Of a DNA stretch of 64,000 nucleotides, positions 1 to 6,005 are shown piece after piece. Position numbers and translations under genes: made by a program. Under the pieces are notes generated by a model that saw nothing but the letters and a program-made list of their open reading frames with translations, did not search any database and was not told the DNA's origin. Positions within the stretch are counted from its first letter, which is position 1. The number at the start of each line of letters is the position of its first letter. Source of the stretch: Renibacterium salmoninarum ATCC 33209 (GTDB taxonomy: Bacteria > Actinomycetota > Actinomycetes > Actinomycetales > Micrococcaceae); NCBI RefSeq assembly GCF_000018885.1, contig NC_010168.1, forward strand, positions 1,178,001 through 1,242,000, written 5' to 3'.

Positions 1-678
1 CTTGCCAAGGTGTTCCAGATGCAGCCCGTTTTTGAACTGTGGCGCGGCAAGTAGCAAAGCTGAAACGAATTGTGAGGATCCCGAAGAATCGAGTGAAATA
101 TAGCCACCCTCGACGGATCCAGCAGCGTCGAGTACGAAGGGGAGGCTTTGCGGCAGAGCCGTGTTTTGGCTCGCGTCTTCGGCGGCGTGATCTTCTTGAA
201 CCGATTGGACAGATTGAACAGATTTGACCGGTCGAACAGCGACGCCTAATGAACTCAATGAGGTCAGCACCGGTCCCATCGGACGCAGCCGGGCATGTTC
301 ATCGCCGTCGAACTGGATTAGACCCTCAACGAGAGCGGCAAGCGGCGGCACGAAGCGCATGACCGTGCCAGCCAAACCACAGTCGATAGCAGTTTGACCG
401 ATTTTTTGTCCTACTTTGATCGGCGTTACCAGAAGGTCCGGACCGTAAGCGCCTTGCCCCGGCGTCTCCTTAATTTCTGCACCAAGCTGCCGCAAGGCTT
501 GAACCATCAGGAGTGAATCACGTGAGTGCAGCGGGGCGCGAAGTCGGGAAGGACCATCGGCAAGCGCCGCCAAAACGAGATAGCGATTGGTTAGTGATTT
601 AGAGCCGGGTACCGTGAGATCAGCCGAGATGGGCTTTTCTGCAACCGGGGCTGGCCATAAGTTATCGGATTCAAGCAT
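1..678 (-). CDS. aroA: 3-phosphoshikimate 1-carboxyvinyltransferase (EPSP synthase), N-terminal part
   Basis: Catalyses the shikimate-pathway step that joins phosphoenolpyruvate to shikimate 3-phosphate. The open frame starts at an ATG at 678 and runs without a stop off the left edge: 226 codons, about half of the usual ~430-residue enzyme. Family motifs seen are PGSKSLTNRYLVLAAL near residues 25-40 (substrate-binding Lys/Ser), CGLAGTVMRF near residue 110 (the family NAGT loop) and SSGSSQFVSALL near the edge. Between roughly residues 150 and 170, where homologues have a short loop, there is an odd VQSVQSVQ-containing stretch encoded by a tandem 9-base repeat. The start lies 17 bases after the stop of the DoxX-like gene, so the two are probably cotranscribed. 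The family call is secure; the 3' half is outside the window. Confidence 0.93.
   Translation of the reverse strand, partial: MLESDNLWPAPVAEKPISADLTVPGSKSLTNRYLVLAALADGPSRLRAPLHSRDSLLMVQALRQLGAEIKETPGQGAYGPDLLVTPIKVGQKIGQTAIDCGLAGTVMRFVPPLAALVEGLIQFDGDEHARLRPMGPVLTSLSSLGVAVRPVKSVQSVQSVQEDHAAEDASQNTALPQSLPFVLDAAGSVEGGYISLDSSGSSQFVSALLLAAPQFKNGLHLEHLGK
196..240. repeat. Degenerate 9-base tandem repeat inside aroA
   Basis: On the plus strand the units TTGAACCGA, TTGGACAGA and TTGAACAGA follow each other at 196-222, with two more degenerate units to 240. Because the unit is three codons long it keeps the aroA frame and encodes repeated Ser-Val-Gln. Confidence 0.7.
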
Positions 679-695
679 TGTTCCGGTTTGGTTCA

Positions 696-1199
696 CTATC
701 CCTGCACCGCGTCAGAGATCGAGTTTGCAGTCTTTTTCAATTGCTTCTTGCCAGCCTTTTTGCCAGATTCGGCCAAATGCTCCGCGCGCCAGGCGAGGCC
801 GGGCTTGCCAGCAGTATCAACAGATGCCAGTAAGACTCCGCCAAGCAGAGAGACGTTCTTCAGCAATTGCGTACGCTGCCACCGTCGGCCTTCAGCCGTG
901 GTGGTGTCTGCTGAGCCGAACTCGGCTGTGGCGTTGACGGTTGAAGTAACCGCCAATAAGAATCCAGCGAAACGAGGGAGCTTTCCCACCGCGAGTAAAA
1001 TTCCGGCGCCAAGCTGCACTCCGCCGATGGCCCGGGCTACGAGTTTTTCGTCTGCTTTGGGCAACGCATTGGCCACAGGCCGGAGGACTATGCCCAGGTT
1101 TTGAGCCGTTTCGTCCGCGTGTCGGATTCTGCCGATCCCGCCGACAATGAAACTCGAAGCGAGCAACGGACGAGCTATGGCGCGGACGAGTGACATCAA
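696..1199 (-). CDS. DoxX-like membrane protein
   Basis: A 167-residue protein with several hydrophobic segments: about residues 8-22, 55-72 and 76-92, and a further one near 113-125. The N-terminal RAIARPLLASSFIVGGI and the following GGVQLGAGILLAVGKLPRFAG match the DoxX family of small membrane proteins, some of which take part in redox-linked membrane complexes. The function of this member is unknown. The C-terminus is lysine rich (SGKKAGKKQLKK) and probably cytosolic. It is the first gene of a short minus-strand unit ending in aroA and is divergent from sigR. Two adjacent Met codons open the frame; the first is used here. The family is assigned from residue pattern alone. Confidence 0.8.
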   Translation of the reverse strand: MMSLVRAIARPLLASSFIVGGIGRIRHADETAQNLGIVLRPVANALPKADEKLVARAIGGVQLGAGILLAVGKLPRFAGFLLAVTSTVNATAEFGSADTTTAEGRRWQRTQLLKNVSLLGGVLLASVDTAGKPGLAWRAEHLAESGKKAGKKQLKKTANSISDAVQG

Positions 1200-1247
1200 G
1201 AGCCTCCTGTTGATTGGTGCTGGTGAGTTCTAGTCTGGCACTTTTAC

Positions 1248-1273
1248 GGAATAATTTCGCTCCCGGCCAAGTT
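1248..1273 (+). promoter_or_regulatory. SigR/SigH-type promoter of the sigma factor operon
   Basis: GGAAT at 1248-1252 and GTT at 1271-1273 are separated by exactly 18 bases. This is the known consensus of Streptomyces SigR and mycobacterial SigH (GGAAT/C-N18-GTT). It lies 33 bases before the sigma factor ATG at 1306. A transcript starting about 7 bases after GTT would have a leader of roughly 25 bases holding the AAAAGG ribosome site at 1295-1300. It suggests autoregulation. Confidence 0.75.
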
Positions 1274-1305
1274 TGGATGGTTAGAAGTCGAGAGAAAAGG
1301 ACATC

Positions 1306-2064
1306 ATGGCTGAGTTGCGTTTGGCAGCGCCTGGACGAGCTGACGTCACCGCAGGCGATAACCCGTTGCGTCTGAGACTAGACTTGAAGACAATGAGCAA
1401 CGCTAGCAATGAAGTCCTGACCTCCGCGTCCGAGGAACTTGTGGTCGATCCAACTACGGAGTCGATCGAAGATCGTCGTGTGCGCTTTGAACGTGATGCC
1501 ATGCAGTACGTTGATCAGCTGTATTCAGCTGCAATGCGGATGGCACGTAATCCCTCCGATGCTGAGGACCTGGTCCAAGAGGCATATACGAAGGCATTTT
1601 CAGCCTTTCATCAGTACCGGCCAGGTACGAATCTGAAGGCTTGGTTGTACCGGATTCTGACGAACACGTATATCAACCTTTACCGGAAACGTCAGCGTGA
1701 GCCGTTGCAGTCTGGGTCTGATCAGATCGAAGACTGGCAATTGGCTCGGGCCGAGTCGCATACCTCATCAGGGCTGCGAAGCGCCGAAGCTGAAGCTTTG
1801 GATCATTTGCCAGATTCTGATGTGAAGCGGGCATTGCAGTCGATTCCGGAAGAGTTCAGGTTGGCGGTCTATTTCGCCGACGTCGAAGGCTTCGCTTATA
1901 AAGAGATTTCAGACATCATGAATACGCCGATCGGCACCGTGATGTCGCGATTGCATCGCGGGCGAAAGATGTTGCGCGAGATGCTAGCCGACTATGCCGC
2001 CGAACGCGGATTCACGGCGAGTAATACACAGGACAGAGTTGAAACTAGGGGAAGTGCTTCATGA
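1306..2064 (+). CDS. sigH: Redox-responsive ECF sigma factor, SigR/SigH family
   Basis: A 252-residue ECF sigma factor. Region 2 spans about residues 60-130 ([29 protein letters not shown], then [26 protein letters not shown]) and region 4 about 170-235 ([22 protein letters not shown], then [14 protein letters not shown]). In actinobacteria this family directs the thiol-oxidative stress regulon and is held inactive by RsrA, whose gene overlaps by four bases. The ATG at 1306 has a good AAAAGG site five bases upstream. A second in-frame ATG at 1393 would give a 223-residue form starting MSNASNEV, closer to the usual length. Streptomyces makes both a normal and an N-terminally extended unstable form, so both starts could be used here. 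Confidence 0.93.
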   Translation: MAELRLAAPGRADVTAGDNPLRLRLDLKTMSNASNEVLTSASEELVVDPTTESIEDRRVRFERDAMQYVDQLYSAAMRMARNPSDAEDLVQEAYTKAFSAFHQYRPGTNLKAWLYRILTNTYINLYRKRQREPLQSGSDQIEDWQLARAESHTSSGLRSAEAEALDHLPDSDVKRALQSIPEEFRLAVYFADVEGFAYKEISDIMNTPIGTVMSRLHRGRKMLREMLADYAAERGFTASNTQDRVETRGSAS

Positions 2065-2321
2065 ACGACTGCCAGAGTCTAGGGGATTGCGAAGACTCGC
2101 GCGTCCAAAAGATTTACGAATATTTGGACGGCGCGTTATCTTGCGATGATCTTGCCGAGATCAAGGACCATCTGGATACTTGCGCCGATTGCGCCGGTAA
2201 ACACGATTTGGAGTGCGTCATTCGATCAGTCGTGAAGCGCTCCTGCACGGAAGCTGCGCCAGAGAACCTCAAGGCGTCGATTTTGGAGCGTATTCACGCG
2301 GTGAACTCAGTCAACTCTTAG
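2061..2321 (+). CDS. rsrA: Zinc-binding anti-sigma factor RsrA
   Basis: An 86-residue anti-sigma factor of the ZAS type, overlapping the sigma gene as ATGA. Seen: His37, Cys41 and Cys44 in HLDTCADC, plus Cys4, Cys10, Cys28, Cys52 and Cys62. The H37-C41-C44 spacing is the same as in Streptomyces coelicolor RsrA, where zinc bound by these residues and Cys11 keeps the protein attached to SigR until oxidation forms a disulfide. Here Cys10 takes the place of Cys11. The overlap implies coupled translation with the sigma factor and so a fixed ratio. The terminator at 2450 closes the operon. Confidence 0.92.
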   Translation: MNDCQSLGDCEDSRVQKIYEYLDGALSCDDLAEIKDHLDTCADCAGKHDLECVIRSVVKRSCTEAAPENLKASILERIHAVNSVNS

Positions 2322-2449
2322 AGTTTGAGGCACGCGGTCTCGTTGTTTCTGGTGGCTATCTCCCAGGAGCAGCGGCCGCCCAGCGGGACAAAATGGTACT
2401 TCCCACTCAGATAGCTGATTCAGCGGGACTGAATGGGAGCACAAAAAGA

Positions 2450-2494
2450 AAGACCCCCTCGGATCAAGCGGATTCTTGCCGAAGGGGTCTTTTT
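2450..2494. terminator. Intrinsic terminator between sigR-rsrA and bL37
   Basis: AAGACCCCCTCGG at 2450-2462 pairs with CCGAAGGGGTCTT at 2479-2491, with one bulge, and is followed by T residues. A-rich sequence precedes the left arm, so the hairpin could work in both directions for the facing rsrA and bL37 genes. Confidence 0.8.
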
Positions 2495-2500
2495 CACGTC

Positions 2501-2575
2501 TCAGGTGTTGGGGCGCTTACCGTGGTTCGCGCCGCCACGCTTCCGGTCACGACGCTTGCGTGCACGCTTTGACAT
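2501..2575 (-). CDS. 50S ribosomal protein bL37 (24 residues)
   Basis: A very short gene of 24 codons plus TGA, preceded by GGAGG five bases before the ATG at 2575. The product starts MSKRARKRRDRKRGGANHG and ends KRPNT. It is extremely basic and matches what I recall of the small mycobacterial/actinobacterial ribosomal protein bL37 (MAKRGRKKRDRK... ending in NHGKRPNA), which binds 23S rRNA. Such a gene is commonly found beside sigH/rsrA in actinobacteria. The strong ribosome site, composition and context support it. It is too short for ordinary gene finders. Confidence 0.8.
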   Translation of the reverse strand: MSKRARKRRDRKRGGANHGKRPNT

Positions 2576-2676
2576 AGCAGCCTCCATTCCTCTATTGATA
2601 CTGAATACTTCAGATGAGCTCTGAAACGAGCTCAAAAAGATTCGCATCCAAGTCTTTCACACCTTTGCTGTCCGGC

Positions 2677-2838
2677 CTAACCGGGAAGTTGATAGGCCAC
2701 GATTTTTGCGCCCGCGGCCAGGTCGTTGTCTGCCACTAGCCGCAATCCCTGCGTCGTATTGTGCGGAAGGTTCTGCCGCCGTCGGCTTGTCTCGGCATCG
2801 AAGCGGCGTGGTGGGAGGTGGTTCCAAACTAGTTGCAT
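2677..2838 (-). CDS. Small ORF following padR, unknown function
   Basis: A 53-codon frame that starts at an ATG two bases beyond the padR stop, with AGGAG eight bases ahead, so it is positioned to be translated from the padR transcript. The product begins MQLVWNHLPPRRFDAETSRR and ends in KIVAYQLPG. I recognise no domain. The charged N-terminal part and the more protein-like C-terminal part might be the remains of a longer gene. The 100 bases between it and bL37 (2576-2676) show no further feature. Confidence 0.35.
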   Translation of the reverse strand: MQLVWNHLPPRRFDAETSRRRQNLPHNTTQGLRLVADNDLAAGAKIVAYQLPG

Positions 2839-2839
2839 C

Positions 2840-3478
2840 TCATTCTCCTGTCGGTTCCGAACTTCGATTTTCGCTGCCGCGCAAAGTAGCCCGGATGGCA
2901 ATTTTGGCCTGGTCTAAGACAGTCCGAACAGTTTCCAAAGTGACTTCCGCCAACACATCTTGCCGAGTATATTGCCGCAACTCAACGCGCATCTCGTCGC
3001 GGAAAGATTGCAACAACATCTCCGCCTCTTTGAGTAGACGTTGGTTTGTCGGGGAGTAGCGGCCAGCTTCGGGCATCTTTCGAGCCGCACTTCTGGCAGC
3101 TTCGGCCGTTGCGGCTAGATCTGCCCGTAGGCCCTTCATATTCGTCCTGATGTCTTGGCGCAAGGTGTCCGCCAAGCGGCGTACCGAGGCTGAGATGTCC
3201 TGCTCGACCTCGTTTAGCTCATCCCGGCGTCGATCTAGCTCGGCTCGGCCACTATCGGTGATGTTGTATGTTGTTCGCCGGCCATCTGTTGTAGTGCCAA
3301 CAAGTCCTTCCTCCTCAAGCTTGGCTAGCCTAGGGTAGACCGTTCCGGCGCTGGGGGAGTAGGTGCCGCCAAAGCGGTCGCTGAGCGCCCTGATCACGTC
3401 GTAACCGTGTTTGGGGCCCTCTTCCAGCAGGGCCAGCAGGTAGAGTCGCAGGGCGCCATGCGCAAAGACGGGAGGCAT
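2840..3478 (-). CDS. PadR family transcriptional regulator
   Basis: A 212-residue regulator. The PadR winged helix occupies about residues 1-85 (ALRLYLLALLEEGPKHGYDV, then SAGTVYPRLAKLEEEGLV), and a long helical, charged C-terminal part follows, longer than in small PadR proteins. The frame extends upstream, but the start chosen (MPPVFAHG at 3478) overlaps the stop of the DUF4097 gene by one base, as expected for translational coupling, and matches the normal family N-terminus. PadR proteins are usually repressors that respond to a ligand or envelope stress. Here it ends an operon with two DUF4097 genes and probably acts at the repeated sites at 5145-5205. Confidence 0.9.
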   Translation of the reverse strand: MPPVFAHGALRLYLLALLEEGPKHGYDVIRALSDRFGGTYSPSAGTVYPRLAKLEEEGLVGTTTDGRRTTYNITDSGRAELDRRRDELNEVEQDISASVRRLADTLRQDIRTNMKGLRADLAATAEAARSAARKMPEAGRYSPTNQRLLKEAEMLLQSFRDEMRVELRQYTRQDVLAEVTLETVRTVLDQAKIAIRATLRGSENRSSEPTGE

Positions 3479-4284
3479 TAGTTTTGCACCCCGCTGAGCT
3501 GGTTGACCACTGAGATGGCACCGGTTACGGAAACGCAATTGATTTGCACCGCTCCGTTGCTGCGCTCGCCGAAACTGCGTTTGGTGTTACCTAAAACTCT
3601 TATCGATTCGTCATTGATAGTGATATTGCTGGCCACCGAGGTTGCCGAAAGGTCTACGGCGAGCTGCTGCGGCAATCTGATGAGTAAGTCGCCGGACACC
3701 GAGTTGCTAGAGATCTTCTGAATGGGACCCAGGCAATCTAGGGTTACATCGCCAGTGCCGGTATTAGTTTTTACCGAACTCAACGCGCCGGAAGCGGTCA
3801 TTTCGCCGGAAACGGAATTGAGGGAAAGATCGCCTTGATGATCACGAACAATAACTTCACCAGAGACGGTATTTGCCGCCACAGAACCTTGGGTGGAGTC
3901 GCTGATGACCGACCCGCTGACCAAAGAAACTTTCACTCGACCGTTGATCCCTTGAACCAGTCCGTCTCCACTGACCGTTCCGGCGTCAATCGCGGTTGTT
4001 GCGGGAACCGAAATGGTGATGACTAGCCTATTTGGCGATTCGACCGGATTGTTTTTGGCCAGCCAGCGGCTAGCGTCGTGGTGCCCGTGTTTGATCTGTA
4101 GCGCCCCATTGCTGAAATGGATTTCTAATGAATCGCCCGAAATCTCAGCGATGGCAAGGCGAGTAACCGGCTCGTCGTGCACCACGACGTCGAACCTGCC
4201 GCCGACTGCGTTCAGCTTGAGTTCGGTGACGTCATCTATCTCTAGGGTCTGGGGAGATTCAATGCTCCAGTGTTGATCATTCAT
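3478..4284 (-). CDS. DUF4097 family beta-strand repeat protein
   Basis: A 268-residue protein with repeating S-V-S-G units (TVSGDGLV, LVSGSVIS, TVSGEVIV, SVSGEMTA, SVSGDLLI), typical of the DUF4097 right-handed beta-helix-like family. No signal peptide or membrane segment is visible, so it is probably cytosolic. Such genes frequently occur with PadR or LiaR/PspC-type envelope-stress regulators; their molecular role is not known. It is the intact paralogue of the pseudogene directly upstream (4305-5126). An AAAGGAG site lies seven bases before the ATG. Intact, with no sign of damage. Confidence 0.87.
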   Translation of the reverse strand: MNDQHWSIESPQTLEIDDVTELKLNAVGGRFDVVVHDEPVTRLAIAEISGDSLEIHFSNGALQIKHGHHDASRWLAKNNPVESPNRLVITISVPATTAIDAGTVSGDGLVQGINGRVKVSLVSGSVISDSTQGSVAANTVSGEVIVRDHQGDLSLNSVSGEMTASGALSSVKTNTGTGDVTLDCLGPIQKISSNSVSGDLLIRLPQQLAVDLSATSVASNITINDESIRVLGNTKRSFGERSNGAVQINCVSVTGAISVVNQLSGVQN

Positions 4285-4304
4285 GGTGAGGTCTCCTTTT
4301 AGAT

Positions 4305-5126
4305 TTATGCGTTTTGGTGCACAACGGAGATATTTCCGGAGACTGAGCTGCCGGAGATACTTAGTTGCGGTTGTTGGGGGCCCGTGCTGGTCCGGACCTT
4401 TTGGCCAGTGCCGGAGAACTTTTGGTCGTCGAGAATAATTCGACCGGACACGGTTTTGACGTCCAGAGCTGCGCCGACGTCGGACGGTAGCCGCACGGTG
4501 ACATCGCCAGAGACGCTGTTCAGATCCAGCGAGTCGGGCTCGCCATGGAAATCGAAACTCAGATCGCCACTGACAGTTTTGGCACGTACTGCTAAAAGTT
4601 CTCCCGATGCAGTTATTTCGCCGCTAACACTTTTGGCACCGAAGCGGCCCTAGTGGTTGCGAACGATGATTTCGCCACTGACGGTGTCCACATCTAGGCT
4701 CCCACGAGTTCCATCGGCCATTACTGAGCCGGAAACAGTCTTCAGCTCGTTGCTGCCGGTAGTTCCGCTGATGAGACCTTCGCCGCTTACCGTTGAAGCG
4801 CGAACAGTGGTTTCCGCCGGCACCGCGATGCTCAGCACAATGCGTTGTCCCGATAATGTGCCGAGTCGTTTGAGCCAACCGAGCGGATTGTGATCCCGAT
4901 GTTCAATGGTGAGCACACCGTTATCGAACGAAATTTCAAGATCTGTCCCGCTGATCTGGGCAATTTCAATCCGAGTAGTGTGTTCGTCATGCGTAATAAC
5001 ATCAACTCGACCAGCAATTATCGCGGCCCGTAGCTCGCGGACGTTGTCCACATCGATGGTTTGAGCAGACCCCACGCTCCATTGTTTGCTGGTGGATTCT
5101 TGGTCCACTGATTCTTGTTCGCTCAT
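4305..5126 (-). pseudogene. DUF4097 family protein, interrupted by an in-frame stop
   Basis: Paralogue of the next gene. The frame runs from the ATG at 5126 to codon 158 (EIIVRNH), meets TAG at 4650-4652, and continues in the same frame (GRFGAKSVSGEITASGELL) to a normal end (ISVVHQNA) at 4305. The intact neighbour has DHQGDLSLNSVSGEM at the same place, so the stop replaces a glutamine codon, consistent with CAG to TAG. Repair would give 273 residues, near the neighbour's 268. The upstream part may still be made as a 158-residue fragment. It is first in the PadR operon. Confidence 0.85.
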
Positions 5127-5144
5127 GATCTCTCCTGGTCGAGT

Positions 5145-5205
5145 TATATCGCGTTTATGAATCCACGATATATCGCGTTTGCGAAGAGGTCAAGCTATAT
5201 CGCGT
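5145..5205. promoter_or_regulatory. Triple TATATCGCGT operator upstream of the PadR-DUF4097 operon
   Basis: TATATCGCGT occurs at 5145-5154, 5169-5178 and 5196-5205, all in the same orientation with 24 and 27 base spacing. The middle copy forms the full palindrome CGATATATCG at 5166-5175. The array sits 19-79 bases before the ATG at 5126. It is probably the binding region of the PadR regulator encoded by the operon; that link is inference. Confidence 0.65.
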
Positions 5206-5226
5206 CTTAATTGTCGTCTAACGAAA

Positions 5227-5288
5227 ACGCCCCCGATATTGGTGAGAGCCGCCAAAATTTCAGCGGCTCCCACCAATATCGGGGGCGT
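5227..5288 (-). terminator. Long hairpin after the GDSL-like gene
   Basis: A 26-base arm at 5227-5252 pairs with 5263-5288 with one mismatch, leaving a 10-base loop. In the minus direction it lies 15 bases after the stop at 5304 and is followed by TTTT. It would end the transcript of the GDSL-like gene and separate it from the PadR operon. Confidence 0.75.
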
Positions 5289-5303
5289 AAGTGGGGTAGG
5301 GGA

Positions 5304-5921
5304 CTAGACGGCTTCAGGGATCCCAAGCCACTGGAACCAGCCACGATGCAAAACTAGCCACGCCATAAGCCCGTAACCGGCTTGGCCAGGCGTGCCGCCG
5401 TTGGCAGCTAAGTCGGCGCGCCACTGCTCATGGTTGAGTAACGGCGAGAAAGTGTCAACGTAGACGTGTCGACGTCGGGTAGTGACGTCGACGAAGGCGG
5501 TATTGAGCTCACTGAGCTTCTTATTCGACGTCGGGTCCAGGCCCGGAGGTGGGCCGACGACGAACACTGGCACGCTGAGTTGAGCAGCGCCGTCGAGAAT
5601 ATTTGCTAGATTCAGCCGACTGCGCGCCGTCGAAAGTCCCAGCTCAATGTCTCGGCTAGACAAACCGATGACCAGTCGATTCTCGTAGAAGTCATCGAAT
5701 CTACGGCCAGATTCGGAGAGCCAGCGCGCGGCTAGTGCTTCGGTGCCCTCTTGCGGGCATGCCAAAGAATACGACTCGAGTGAAAGCTCCTCCTGAGGGG
5801 TCCGGGCTAACACTCTGCCAACCCAACCCAAGGCACGAGGGTCGCCGTGTCCGGCCAACAGCTCATCGCCTACTGCGGCAAGCCGAATCTTTCTGTGCTC
5901 CACGCCAAGCCTTCTTTTCAT
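5304..5921 (-). CDS. GDSL/SGNH-like hydrolase family protein, atypical catalytic residues
   Basis: A 205-residue protein. RLAAVGDELLAGHGDPRALGW near residues 12-32 sits where SGNH enzymes have the GDSL block. The later VFVVGPPP and the terminal helix (QAGYGLMAWLVLHRGW) also fit the fold. The nucleophilic serine of GDS is a glutamate here (GDE), and the usual DxxH near the C-terminus reads GGTPGQAGY, without the Asp/His pair. It may be a non-hydrolytic member or use other residues. I recall similar proteins in related bacteria, so this may be a conserved variant rather than decay. It is a single gene downstream of kgd. Confidence 0.7.
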   Translation of the reverse strand: MKRRLGVEHRKIRLAAVGDELLAGHGDPRALGWVGRVLARTPQEELSLESYSLACPQEGTEALAARWLSESGRRFDDFYENRLVIGLSSRDIELGLSTARSRLNLANILDGAAQLSVPVFVVGPPPGLDPTSNKKLSELNTAFVDVTTRRRHVYVDTFSPLLNHEQWRADLAANGGTPGQAGYGLMAWLVLHRGWFQWLGIPEAV

Positions 5922-5961
5922 TGATGGGGATGTTCTTGAAACAGTACTCGTCTAGACACGC

Positions 5962-5997
5962 CGATGCCCAGTCCGCGCTATGGCGAACTGGGCATCG
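5962..5997 (-). terminator. Hairpin downstream of kgd
   Basis: CGATGCCCAGT at 5962-5972 pairs with ACTGGGCATCG at 5987-5997, extended by CGC/GCG inside the loop. It starts nine bases after the kgd stop in the minus direction. No T-run follows, so termination strength is uncertain. Confidence 0.55.
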
Positions 5998-6005
5998 GGA
6001 TGAAA

